Positions 48,393 to 56,305 of a stretch of 64,000 nucleotides of DNA are shown piece by piece; position 1 is the stretch's first letter, and the number at the start of each line of letters is the position of its first letter. Origin of the DNA: Halopelagius longus (lineage in GTDB: Archaea; Halobacteriota; Halobacteria; Halobacteriales; Haloferacaceae); assembly GCF_900100875.1 (NCBI RefSeq), contig NZ_FNKQ01000001.1:248001-312000 (forward strand). Direction: 5' to 3'. The notes under the pieces are model-generated. The model saw only the letters and a program-made list of their open reading frames with translations. It was not told where the DNA came from and did not search any database. Made by a program: the position numbers and the translations under genes.

Positions 48393-50105
48393 GTGCTCCC
48401 CGTCACCCTGTTACCGCCGGTGTTGTTCGCCACGATTACCGTCGGAACGACGGCGGCGTTCCTCGCGTGGCGGGAACGGCCCGAACCGGGGTCGGTTCCC
48501 CTCGTAGCCATGCTGTCGGGGCAGTGCTGGTGGTCCGCCTTCCTCATCTTCCAGTTGCAGGCGACGACGCTCGACTCGAAGTTGTTCTGGATGAATCTCT
48601 CGTGGGTGGGCGTCGTCGTCATCCCCGTCGCGTGGTTCCTGTTCGCGTTGGAGTACACCGGACACGACCAGTACGTCCGCCTCCGGTACGTCGCCCTCCT
48701 CTCCGTCGTCCCCGTTCTCACCGTCGTCCTCGCGGTGACCAGCGAGTCCCACGACCTGCTGTACGTCGAATCGACGCTGGTCCGCCGCAACGGCGTCGCG
48801 ACGCTCTCTCGAACCCCCGGCCCGTGGTTCTGGCTCATCACGGTGTACACGTACCTGCTCGGACTGCTGGGGTCGATTCCGCTCTTCGGCCTCATCCGGA
48901 GCGACTCGCTCCCGTTCCGCGGACAGAGCGCCGCGCTCCTCGTCGGGACGCTGGCCCCGTGGGCGAGCAACGCCCTGTTCGTCGCGGGCGTGGTTCCGAT
49001 TACCGGGCTCGACCCGACGCCCATCGCCTTCGCCGTCTCCGGCGTCGCCTACCTCGGTGCGCTCACGCGGTTCCGACTGCTGGGGACGAACCCCTCGCCG
49101 AACCGGCGGGCGCGCCGCCTCGTCTTCCAACGGATGCAGGAGGCCGCCATCGTGGTCGATAGCCACGACTACGTGGTGGACGTAAACGAGAGCGCCGTCG
49201 AGACCCTCGGCGTCGCGCCGCGGGAGATACTCGGACGACCGGCGGCGCAGTTCTTCCCGGAGTACGACGAGTTGCCCGAGGACGGGGCGGCGACGGGCCG
49301 CGTCACCCTCGACGGCGACTCCCGGGAGGCGCTGTACGACGCCACCGTCACGCGAATCACCGACTTCCGCGGGCGGGCCATCGGCCGGGTCATCACCCTC
49401 CACGACGTCAGCGAGCACATCCGACAGCAACAGCGTCTGGAAGTGCTGAACCGAGTGCTCAGACACAACATCCGCACCGAGACGAACCTCATCGCCGGAT
49501 ACGCGGACCTCATAGAGAAGGAGGCGGGCGACCCGCGCGCGACCACCGTCAAGCGACACGCCGCGAACATCGCGGAGATAGGGGAGAAGGCGCGGGAGAT
49601 TTCGGACATCTTCGAACAGGGGCGCGAACCGACCGAGGCGACGCCGCTTGCGGACCTCCTCTCCGAACACGTCGCGGACGTCCGCGAGGCGTACCCGGAG
49701 GCGACGGTCACCTGCGACCCCCTCCCCGAGGACGTGTACGTTGCCACCGTCCTCGACGCCGTCTTCTCGAATCTCCTCGAAAACGCCGCCGAACACAACC
49801 CGAGCGACCACCCGCACGTCGGAGTCACGGTCGAGGTGACCGACGAGTGGGTCCGCGTCGCCGTCGCCGACGACGGCCCCGGCATCGACGAGTACGAGCG
49901 CTCGGTGTTGGAACGCGGCACGGAGTCCCCCCTCGTCCACGGGAGCGGTCTGGGCCTCTGGTTGGTCACGTGGGCGACGGGCGTCGCCGGCGGAACAGTC
50001 TCCTTCGAGGCCAACGACCCGACCGGGTCGGTGGTCAGCGTGCGGGTTCCGTCGCTGTCTCCCGGCGAGGCGGGACGAACCGCCGCCGAGACGCGATCCT
50101 CCTGA
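48393..50105 (+). CDS. Histidine kinase with 7TM sensor and PAS
   Basis: A 570-residue sensor kinase starting with GTG. An N-terminal 7TM sensor (residues 1-225, His_kinase_N type, helix 2 LSGQCWWSAFLIFQLQ) is followed by PAS (about 245-345), a HisKA-like box with His358 in LNRVLRHNIRTETNLIAGYADLIE, and HATPase_c with FSNLLENAAEHNP (N box), VADDGPGI (G1) and GSGLGLWLV (G2). It should phosphorylate a response regulator not found in this window. An AT-rich element TTAATATG (about 48358-48365) is at promoter distance. Confidence 0.9.
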   Translation: MLPVTLLPPVLFATITVGTTAAFLAWRERPEPGSVPLVAMLSGQCWWSAFLIFQLQATTLDSKLFWMNLSWVGVVVIPVAWFLFALEYTGHDQYVRLRYVALLSVVPVLTVVLAVTSESHDLLYVESTLVRRNGVATLSRTPGPWFWLITVYTYLLGLLGSIPLFGLIRSDSLPFRGQSAALLVGTLAPWASNALFVAGVVPITGLDPTPIAFAVSGVAYLGALTRFRLLGTNPSPNRRARRLVFQRMQEAAIVVDSHDYVVDVNESAVETLGVAPREILGRPAAQFFPEYDELPEDGAATGRVTLDGDSREALYDATVTRITDFRGRAIGRVITLHDVSEHIRQQQRLEVLNRVLRHNIRTETNLIAGYADLIEKEAGDPRATTVKRHAANIAEIGEKAREISDIFEQGREPTEATPLADLLSEHVADVREAYPEATVTCDPLPEDVYVATVLDAVFSNLLENAAEHNPSDHPHVGVTVEVTDEWVRVAVADDGPGIDEYERSVLERGTESPLVHGSGLGLWLVTWATGVAGGTVSFEANDPTGSVVSVRVPSLSPGEAGRTAAETRSS

Positions 50106-50174
50106 GGCGACTGCGCGGCGACCGTTCGAAGAAAGAGGCGGGCCGAGGGCGTCTGCGCTTCCGGTCTCTCCGAC

Positions 50175-50327
50175 TCAGTCGTCCGCCGTCGGAACGTCGG
50201 GCGCTTCGGGTTCGACGCGTTCGACTTCCGGTTCCGCCTCCTCGTCGTCGGACTCCTCGCGGCGCGCTTCCAGTTCTTTGCGGACGAGTGCCTCCCACTC
50301 GCCCGTCGACTCGTAGTGGTGGCACAT
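50175..50327 (-). CDS. 50-residue acidic protein (MCHHYES type)
   Basis: A tiny gene with ATG start, preceded by a purine-rich GAGGAG seven to eight bases upstream. The product starts MCHHYESTGEWEALVRKELEARRE and then turns into a Glu/Asp/Pro-rich tail ending PTADD. The Cys-His-His start could bind a metal. Small proteins beginning this way recur in haloarchaea in my recollection. Function unknown. It lies between the histidine kinase and pus10. Confidence 0.62.
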   Translation of the reverse strand: MCHHYESTGEWEALVRKELEARREESDDEEAEPEVERVEPEAPDVPTADD

Positions 50328-50439
50328 GGTATCTCTCCTCACGGTGAGATTGCGACCGGGGTCTGAAAAGCGTTGTGCGGGTTCCGGCGGAGAAGGGCCG
50401 AGCGAGCGTCGGTTCCGACGTCGGCGTCCGCGCAGACGC

Positions 50440-51723
50440 TCAGTCGCGGAAGTACTCCTCGTCCTCGAACGGTTCTTCGACGCCTTCGACGGCGACGACG
50501 TCGAGGGCGGTCACCTCCGCGCCGACGCCGAGGATGTCGGCCAGACTCGGCTCGGTCCGCCCCTCGTCGCCGGAGATGAGTTCCTTGATGTAGAGGCCGC
50601 CCGCGCCGTGAATCTCCACGGTGGCGTGGCGGGCGTCTTCGAGTTCGCCCGTCGCCTCGTACACCTCGCGGGTCCGCGTGAGGTTCGCGCGCCGGTGGTC
50701 CACGCGGTGCGGCGTGTACTGTTCGACCGTCGCGCCGTCGAGTTCCTCGATCGCGGCGGCGAGTTCGGCCTCGGTCACGTCGGCGTCGAACTCGACTGCG
50801 GCGCGGTACCGCTTGCTCGCGTCGAGTTTCTTGACGCGTTCGACCATCTCGTAGTTCGCGAGGCGGAGGCCCTCGACTTCGACCTTCCCTTCGGCGAAGA
50901 CGTTGATGTCGCCCTCCAGTCGGTCGGTGTCCACGCGGCGGCGACGCGGTTCGACTATCTCGATGACGAACGGACGGCCCGTCCCGAGCATCAACGCGTC
51001 CACGTCTTCCCGCCCGGCGCCGTGGAACTTCGCGCCCGTCCCGTCCATCACGTCGCGGACGACGGGGGCGGTGAGTCCCTCGACGCTCTCCTCGTAGAGG
51101 TAGCCCGACCCGCCGCACTTCTCGCAGACCTGTTTGCCGACGTAGCCCGACCCGTCGCACCGGTTACAGGGCCACTCGGTCTGCGGGATGTCGCGTTCGA
51201 GTTTGCGGTAGCGACCGTAGACGAACGCCGAGTGGACGTCCACCTCCACCTCGTCGGCTTCGATGTCGAGGAGGAACATCACGTCCGGTCGGCCGAACTC
51301 CACCTCCGTCTCGGTGATGCGGCCGAGTCGCTTGCCCACCTCGCGGTTGAACTCCGATTTGAACAGTTCGCCGGCGTCCTCGGGGAGTCCGGCCCCCTCC
51401 CGGAGGAGCACTTCGTTCTCCTCGACGAGGGGCGGGGCGCGCGTGCCCACTTGGTAGGTGTCGAACTCCACGTCCTCGACGGCCTCGGCGCAGCGTTCGG
51501 CCCACTCGTCGAAGCGGGCCACCTCGCCCTCACACACCCAGCACTCGGCGGTGTCCGTCGCCTCGAACGCCTCGTCGTCGTCGAGTGCGGCGGCGACGCG
51601 GAGGCTCCGCCCTCGCTCTGCGTTCGTCAGTCCGAAACTCCGGTCGGCGAAGACGCGGCCCAAACAGGCGTCGCAGACGGGACCGCTCTCCGCCAACGCT
51701 CGGGCGTCCTCGAGGATGCTCAT
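50440..51723 (-). CDS. pus10: tRNA pseudouridine synthase Pus10
   Basis: A 427-residue archaeal Pus10 that makes pseudouridine 54 and 55 in the T-arm of tRNA. The N-terminal domain has zinc Cys pairs (PVCDACLGR, CWVCEG) and a THUMP-like part; a second Cys cluster (WPCNRCDGSGY and VCEKCGGSGYLYEESVE) precedes the catalytic motif HGAGREDVDALMLGTGRPF, whose second Asp is catalytic. The insertion between Cys pairs is longer than in thermophilic homologues. Monocistronic. Confidence 0.92.
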   Translation of the reverse strand: MSILEDARALAESGPVCDACLGRVFADRSFGLTNAERGRSLRVAAALDDDEAFEATDTAECWVCEGEVARFDEWAERCAEAVEDVEFDTYQVGTRAPPLVEENEVLLREGAGLPEDAGELFKSEFNREVGKRLGRITETEVEFGRPDVMFLLDIEADEVEVDVHSAFVYGRYRKLERDIPQTEWPCNRCDGSGYVGKQVCEKCGGSGYLYEESVEGLTAPVVRDVMDGTGAKFHGAGREDVDALMLGTGRPFVIEIVEPRRRRVDTDRLEGDINVFAEGKVEVEGLRLANYEMVERVKKLDASKRYRAAVEFDADVTEAELAAAIEELDGATVEQYTPHRVDHRRANLTRTREVYEATGELEDARHATVEIHGAGGLYIKELISGDEGRTEPSLADILGVGAEVTALDVVAVEGVEEPFEDEEYFRD

Positions 51724-51865
51724 ACCCTCTCGTGACGCGGATTGGGTTTCTGTCTTGCCTTTTCAGGGCAGTCCCGCCGCCGCGAAGGGCCGCCGGACGC
51801 CCGTAGCGACGCCCGGCGGGGGCATCGTCGCCGCGAGGGGGTGACGCCGAGGAGGGCGACGGACG

Positions 51866-52186
51866 CTACCGGAGTTCGACGCTCTCGACGGCCTTGACGC
51901 CGAAGCCGTCGGCTAACGACTCCGCCGCCCGCTCTCGGTCGTCCGGCGGGACGTCGACCAGAAGCGCCGCATCGACGCCGACGCGCAGGTCGTTCAGCGC
52001 GGGCTTGAGGCCGCGTATCTCCACCGACTCGACGGCCTCGACGCTCTCGACGGCGGCGAGGCGCTTTCGGACGCCCGCGGCCAAGTCGCCGTCGGCGTCG
52101 CGCGTGACGAGCACCGTCATCGACGCGCGGACGGCGGCGGGGCGGTCGGGGTGCGATTCGTTCTGGCTGGACTGCTTTATCGCCAT
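51866..52186 (-). CDS. Small protein of unknown family with structured leader
   Basis: A 106-residue acidic protein. After a polar leader MAIKQSSQNESHPDRPAAVR it shows an alternating beta/alpha pattern: MTVLVTRDADGDLAAGVRKRLAAVESVEAVESVEIRG, VDAALLVDVPPDDRERAAESLADGF, VESVELR, suggesting a ferredoxin-like fold. The ATG at 52186 follows a GGGAG ribosome site that lies inside a stem (52190-52240). A shorter ATG at 52123 would give 85 residues. Function unknown. Confidence 0.6.
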   Translation of the reverse strand: MAIKQSSQNESHPDRPAAVRASMTVLVTRDADGDLAAGVRKRLAAVESVEAVESVEIRGLKPALNDLRVGVDAALLVDVPPDDRERAAESLADGFGVKAVESVELR

Positions 52187-52189
52187 GAG

Positions 52190-52240
52190 GCTCCCGGCGC
52201 GACTCGAACGCGCGTCGAAGACGACTGCCGACACGGGAGC
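52190..52240 (-). promoter_or_regulatory. tRNA-like acceptor/T-arm helix over a ribosome site
   Basis: On the minus strand a 7-bp stem (GCTCCCG / CGGGAGC) encloses a perfect T-arm look-alike: 5-bp stem GCGCG/CGCGC around the loop TTCGAGT, stacked directly on the 7-bp stem as in a tRNA. Only 20 nt replace the D and anticodon arms, so it is not a normal tRNA. The 3' strand of the outer stem contains GGGAG, 3-7 nt before the ATG at 52186. Confidence 0.5.
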
Positions 52241-52293
52241 GGTCCGGTCGCTCCGCGGCGGCGCGAGGTGCGTCACGCGAGAAGAGTGAGGGG

Positions 52294-52323
52294 CCGATTC
52301 CGTGGCGTGCGCGACGGAATCGG
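52294..52323 (-). terminator. 10-bp perfect hairpin
   Basis: CCGATTCCGT and ACGGAATCGG are separated by a 10-nt loop. On the minus strand it lies 32 nt after the doubtful ORF and is followed by a C/T-rich stretch instead of a T-run. Terminator or structured RNA element. Confidence 0.4.
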
Positions 52324-52354
52324 GTTCCCCCGACCCCGCCCGCGCGGCGCGACG

Positions 52355-52561
52355 TTACGCGCCGAACGCGGACCGGACGCGGAGGGGGCCGAGTACCCCG
52401 GGTGCATCGGATGCGGCGGGTGCCGCGGATACTGTGGATACACCGAGGATACCGGCGTTTCCGACGACCGGACACCGGGACCCGTCGCTTGGTGCGGACG
52501 CCGCGAGAGATGCGGACGCCGCGGCGGGTGCGCGACGGGTGGTGGTGGTGGTGTCGGTCAT
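52355..52561 (-). CDS. Doubtful 68-residue Ala/Ser/Thr-rich ORF
   Basis: An ATG-initiated frame with Thr-rich start (MTDTTTTTRRAPAAAS) and an Ala/Ser/Pro/Gly-rich remainder, no motif and few acidic residues, unlike its neighbours. In favour of expression are a TATA-like box about 55 nt upstream and two hairpins at and after the stop. Against it are the low-complexity composition and 13-bp direct repeat. It may equally be a non-coding RNA unit. Confidence 0.3.
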   Translation of the reverse strand: MTDTTTTTRRAPAAASASLAASAPSDGSRCPVVGNAGILGVSTVSAAPAASDAPGVLGPLRVRSAFGA

Positions 52562-52716
52562 CGGATGCTCCGCCCGCGGGGTCGCGGGACTCGGTCGATG
52601 AGTCACCCGGTCGCTACTTAACGATTGTCCGGGTGTGCGAACGTTTGCCGCGGTCCGGCGCGGCGAGTTCGCGGCGGCTCTCCGGCGGGGTGTCGTGCCC
52701 ACGGGACCCGGCCGGT

Positions 52717-53769
52717 TCAGTCGTCGTCGCTCTTTATCGGGTCGGACTCCTCCTCGGAGAAGCCCTCGGACTGTTCGATGCGCTCTTTGGCCTCTCTGTC
52801 GAAGCGCGTCTCGATGTCTTGGAAGTCCTTGACGAACGAGAGTTCGTGGTGGGACTCCGTGGGGTGGCCGATGTAGCGCGATTCGAGGTCGAACTGCGCC
52901 TCTTCGTCGTTGTCGGCGATGTTGCTGAGGTCCTCGTAGACGGCGTGCGCGCCCGAGTGGAGGCCGTAGAGGGTGATGAAGATGTACTTGTAGCCCAAGT
53001 CGCCGAGTTCCTCGAACGTTAGCGGGTCCTCCTCTTCGGACCACGCGAACGACGACGAGTAGTTGAACGCGAGGTCGAGGTCCGGATGGGTCTCGTGGAT
53101 GGTCTCGGCGTACTCGACGGCGTCCTCGCGGGAGGGGTCCGGCATCTCGGGCCAGACCAAATCGACCCCGGCGTCGGCGTAGATGCGGCCGCGTTCGAGG
53201 TGTTCCTCCCAGTCGCCGTTCGCGGAGCCGTAGGCGTCGGTCCGGGCGATGATGACCGTGTCCTCGGACTGCTTTGCGTCCACCGCCGCCTCGAACCGGG
53301 CGCGGGCCTTGTCGCGGGAGACTATCTGCTTGCCGGCGATGTGGCCGCACCGCTTCGGCGTCGTCTGGTCCTCGATGTGAATCGCGGCGACGCCGGCCTT
53401 CTCGTACTCGCGGACGGCGCGGCGGACGTTGTGGATGCCGCCGTACCCCGTGTCGCAGTCCGCGACGACGGGCAGGTTCGTCGCCTCGACCATCCGCTTT
53501 GCGTTCTCGACCATCTCGGTCATCGTCACCATCTCCAAGTCCGGGAAGCCGAACTGGCCGAGGACCGTGGAGTAGCCGCTCATGTACGCGGCGTCGAGTC
53601 CGGCCATCTCTGCGAGGCGGGCGTCGAGAGCGTGGTAGATGCCCGGCGCGAAGGTGAAGTTCTGCTCGTCGAGAAGGCGGCGGAACTCCCGGCCGGCGGG
53701 GTTGTCGATGTCGCGGGTGAACACCTCCTCGGCTCCCATCTCGTCGCCGCCGATGGTCTCCTCGCTCAT
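52717..53769 (-). CDS. aceA: Isocitrate lyase
   Basis: A 350-residue ICL/PEP-mutase-superfamily enzyme that splits isocitrate into succinate and glyoxylate. The active-site loop is [10 protein letters not shown] with the catalytic Cys; metal site [17 protein letters not shown]; also HIEDQTTP and FNYSSSFAW. The C-terminal 35 residues are highly charged. Its ATG overlaps the stop of the repeat-protein gene by 4 nt. Malate synthase, the usual partner, is not in this window. Confidence 0.93.
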   Translation of the reverse strand: MSEETIGGDEMGAEEVFTRDIDNPAGREFRRLLDEQNFTFAPGIYHALDARLAEMAGLDAAYMSGYSTVLGQFGFPDLEMVTMTEMVENAKRMVEATNLPVVADCDTGYGGIHNVRRAVREYEKAGVAAIHIEDQTTPKRCGHIAGKQIVSRDKARARFEAAVDAKQSEDTVIIARTDAYGSANGDWEEHLERGRIYADAGVDLVWPEMPDPSREDAVEYAETIHETHPDLDLAFNYSSSFAWSEEEDPLTFEELGDLGYKYIFITLYGLHSGAHAVYEDLSNIADNDEEAQFDLESRYIGHPTESHHELSFVKDFQDIETRFDREAKERIEQSEGFSEEESDPIKSDDD

Positions 53770-54065
53770 CGGCTTCCCCCCAGCGTCGATTCGATGCGAT
53801 TCAGTTGCGTCTTCAGGTCGGCGATTTCGCGGCGGACGTCGTCGTACTCCGCGTCCGGGTCGGTGTCCGTCTCGATGAGGGGGACCAACGGCGCTTCCGC
53901 GTCCTCCTCGTCGGTCGGTCGCCGCCTCTGCTCGGTCTGTCGATACCGTCCGGTGGTCGTGTCGATGATGGGAACCAAAGGTGCCTCTCTGTCTTCTTCT
54001 TCGGTCGGTCGGCGCGTTCGTTCGGCGGTTCGAGTCCGTCGGGTTCGTCGGGTCGTTCGTGTCAT
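53766..54065 (-). CDS. Repeat protein translationally coupled to isocitrate lyase
   Basis: A 99-residue protein. The first 20 residues are Arg/Thr-rich and basic. Then a 19-residue module occurs twice with a 30-residue period: [19 protein letters not shown] (18-36) and [19 protein letters not shown] (48-66). The C terminus is a short coiled-coil-like helix [22 protein letters not shown]. Stop and aceA start overlap (ATGA), so it is made together with the enzyme. The frame is open to 54215; I took 54065 because upstream codons lie in the CGGT-repeat leader. Unknown family. Confidence 0.65.
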   Translation of the reverse strand: MTRTTRRTRRTRTAERTRRPTEEEDREAPLVPIIDTTTGRYRQTEQRRRPTDEEDAEAPLVPLIETDTDPDAEYDDVRREIADLKTQLNRIESTLGGSR

Positions 54066-54394
54066 GTTATGTCGCGTATCGGTCGGTCGGGTCGGTCGGT
54101 CGTCGGTGTCGTCGCGTTCGTTCGTGCGCGGACGCCTGCTACGTCGGATTTGGTGGTGCGTACGTTCATTCGTCGTCGCCTCACTCCCACGGAGGACCAT
54201 CGCACGAATAAACATAATGATTGATAGTGATAATATTCTTTAATGAGTTTAATTGTCTTCGGTACCGACGACGCACCCGGCCGAGACGCCGCGTTCGCCA
54301 CGGTCCGTTTTTCCCCGAAAAACGACGTTCTCGGCGTCTCACCCGTCGATTCTCCCGCATAGACCTGAAGTCGGGGTAGTCCTAACCTCCGCTC
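54066..54394. promoter_or_regulatory. Divergent control region of aceA unit and flavoprotein
   Basis: 329 bases. The block 54203-54252 is the most AT-rich of the window and contains TATA-like GTTTATTC (minus, 54206-54213) for the aceA unit, giving a leader of over 100 nt. Between 54074 and 54106 lies an imperfect run of CGGT tetranucleotides in the transcribed leader. Promoter elements for the plus-strand flavoprotein must lie right of 54250; no strong TATA box is seen close to its GTG. Confidence 0.5.
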
Positions 54395-56194
54395 GTGAAC
54401 CCGAACGCGGACCGACCGGACGACGAAAGTGCACCGACACCTGCGTACGAGGAAGTTCGTGCGCCCGTCCTCGTCGTGGGTGCGGGCGCGGCGGGCGCCC
54501 GGACGGCCATCGAACTGCAGGAACGCGGCGTCGAACCGTTGGTCGTCGGAAAACGCGACCACGGTGACGCCCACACGACGTGGGCGGCGGGCGGCATCAA
54601 CGCCGCACTCGGGTCGTTGGACCCCGAGGACGACTGGGCGATTCACGCCGCGGACACCCTGAACGAGGGACACTTCGTCAACGACCCCGAGGCGGTCGAA
54701 CTCGTCGCGAAGACGATGCCCGACCGAATCCGCGAACTCGACGAGTGGGGTGCGAACTTCGACCGGACCGAAGACGGGAAGATAAACCAGCGCTACTTCG
54801 GCGCGCAGTCGTTCCGTCGAACCGTATTCAGGGGCGACGAGACGGGGAGAGCGGTCCTCGACGCCCTCGTCTCGCGCGCGCAGGAGTTGGAGGTTCCCTA
54901 CCGCGAGAACGTGATGGTGACGACGCTCCTCTCCGACGGGTCGCGCGTCTACGGCGCGGCGGGGTTCGACATGGAGGACGGCCGCTTCCTGTTGTTCGTC
55001 GCGGACCACGTCGTCCTCGCGGCGGGCGGGTTCTCCGCCGTCTACGACCGCCACTCCTCGCGCGACGACGAGAACACCGGCGACGGTCCGGCCCTCGCCT
55101 ACGACGCGGGCGCGAGTCTGTTGGACGTCGAGTTCGTCAAGTTCCACCCCACCGGGATGGTCCAACTCGACCGGTACGACGAGGACTGGTCGGGCGAACT
55201 CGTGACGGAGGCCGTCCGCGGCGAAGGGGGGCGGTTGTACAACGGCGAGGGCGAACGGTTCATGGAGCGATACTCGCCGGACCAGATGGAACTCGACGCC
55301 CGAGACGTCGTCGCCCGCGCCATCGCCCAAGAGATACGCGAGGGCCGCGGTACGGAGGCGGGCGGCGTCCACCTCGACATCTCCCACCGCGACGGGTCGT
55401 TCATCCGCGAGCGTCTGCCGAAGATGTACGAGCGATTCCAGTCGCTCGGCGTCGATATGGCCGAAGACCCCGTCGTCGTCGCGCCGACGGCCCACTACAC
55501 GATGGGCGGCGTCGCAATCGACGCGACGACCGGCGAGACGGGCGTCGACCGACTGTACGCCGTCGGCGAGACGGCGGCGGGCGTCCACGGCGCGAACCGA
55601 CTCGGCGGGAACTCGCTGGCTGAAACCGTCGCCATCGCACCGTACGTCGGTCGCCACGTCGCCGAGAGAATCGCCGCGGGCGAGACCGACGACGAACTCG
55701 ACGCGGACGCCCGCCGCGCCGCCGAACGCGAGTACCGCCGCCTCGACCGACTCGAACGGGCCGAGGGAGACGTGCGCCCGCGGGAACTCGTCGCGGAACT
55801 CCGCGAGACGATGTGGGAACACGCCGGCATCCTCCGGGACGCGGACCGACTGGGCGACGGCATCGACCGAGTGCGCGAACTCCGCGACCGGATGGACGAC
55901 CTGCGCGTGGAAGGCGACAGGACCGGGAGGGACTTCGAGTTCGCGGTGGACCTCCCGTTCATGCTCACCGCGGCGGAGGCGACGCTCGTCGCCGCCCGGT
56001 ACCGAACGGAGTCCCGCGGGGCGCACTTCCGCGACGACCACCCCGAAACGAAAGCGGAGTGGCGGGTGAACGTCCTCGTCGAACGCGACGGATCGGACGC
56101 GAACGTTCGGACCCGGTCGGTGGCCGAACCGAGCGACCCGGTTCGGGAGGCGCTCGCGGCGGGGTACGAACTCGACTACCACCACCTGGAGTGA
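54395..56194 (+). CDS. Succinate dehydrogenase/fumarate reductase-type flavoprotein
   Basis: A 599-residue FAD protein starting with GTG. FAD motif PVLVVGAGAAGARTAIELQ; His60 in DAHTTWAAGGINAALG sits where SdhA/FrdA bind FAD covalently, while L-aspartate oxidases lack it. Active-site blocks EFVKFHPTGM, TEAVRGEGGRLYN, HYTMGGVAID and the C-terminal RYRTESRGAHFRDDHP are present. It should interconvert succinate and fumarate or act on a similar acid. No iron-sulfur or membrane-anchor subunits are nearby. L-aspartate oxidase is the alternative. It faces the aceA unit, whose reaction also yields succinate. Confidence 0.85.
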   Translation: MNPNADRPDDESAPTPAYEEVRAPVLVVGAGAAGARTAIELQERGVEPLVVGKRDHGDAHTTWAAGGINAALGSLDPEDDWAIHAADTLNEGHFVNDPEAVELVAKTMPDRIRELDEWGANFDRTEDGKINQRYFGAQSFRRTVFRGDETGRAVLDALVSRAQELEVPYRENVMVTTLLSDGSRVYGAAGFDMEDGRFLLFVADHVVLAAGGFSAVYDRHSSRDDENTGDGPALAYDAGASLLDVEFVKFHPTGMVQLDRYDEDWSGELVTEAVRGEGGRLYNGEGERFMERYSPDQMELDARDVVARAIAQEIREGRGTEAGGVHLDISHRDGSFIRERLPKMYERFQSLGVDMAEDPVVVAPTAHYTMGGVAIDATTGETGVDRLYAVGETAAGVHGANRLGGNSLAETVAIAPYVGRHVAERIAAGETDDELDADARRAAEREYRRLDRLERAEGDVRPRELVAELRETMWEHAGILRDADRLGDGIDRVRELRDRMDDLRVEGDRTGRDFEFAVDLPFMLTAAEATLVAARYRTESRGAHFRDDHPETKAEWRVNVLVERDGSDANVRTRSVAEPSDPVREALAAGYELDYHHLE

Positions 56195-56274
56195 CCCGTC
56201 GAGGCGGCGACCGAACCGGAGACGGGCGCACGGGACCGTGCGACTGCGTGACACCCAGTTCCGGGGTCGGAGCG

Positions 56275-56281
56275 CTTAATC
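56275..56281 (+). promoter_or_regulatory. TATA-type promoter of the ABC exporter
   Basis: CTTAATC centred 28 nt before the GTG at 56306, consistent with a leaderless mRNA and with GTG as the true start. Confidence 0.6.
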
Positions 56282-56305
56282 CCGTCCGTTGCCGACTGGC
56301 GGGTA

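Larger units (their letters stand above)
52241..52716. other. Structured spacer between aceA and the small gene
   Basis: About 475 bases. On the minus strand it holds a TATA-like TTAAGTAG (52614-52621), a 68-residue Ala/Ser/Thr-rich frame (52561-52355, of doubtful coding value), a 7-bp hairpin across its stop (52345-52351 with 52358-52364) and a perfect 10-bp hairpin (52294-52303 with 52314-52323). TGCGGACGCCGCG occurs twice (52493, 52511). I see no tRNA, SRP RNA or RNase P RNA signature. Confidence 0.5.

Noticed and set aside
52190-52240. A genuine tRNA gene
   Set aside because: Acceptor and T-arm fit, but only 20 nt lie between, so D-arm and anticodon arm cannot form. Kept as a structured leader element instead.
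52493-52523. TGCGGACGCCGCG direct repeat as mobile-element scar
   Set aside because: Two copies 18 nt apart in an Ala/Ser-coding, GC-rich stretch; no inverted ends, no transposase, and simple codon repetition explains it.
52241-52716. SRP RNA or RNase P RNA in the structured spacer
   Set aside because: None of the conserved cores (GGAAGG-type helix 8 loop of SRP RNA, GAGGAAAGTC or ACAGAAA of RNase P RNA) is present.
54395-56194. Calling the flavoprotein L-aspartate oxidase (nadB)
   Set aside because: The His at the covalent-FAD position and the SDH-like HPTG and HYTMGGV blocks favour SDH/FRD type; no nadA or nadC nearby. Kept only as an alternative.
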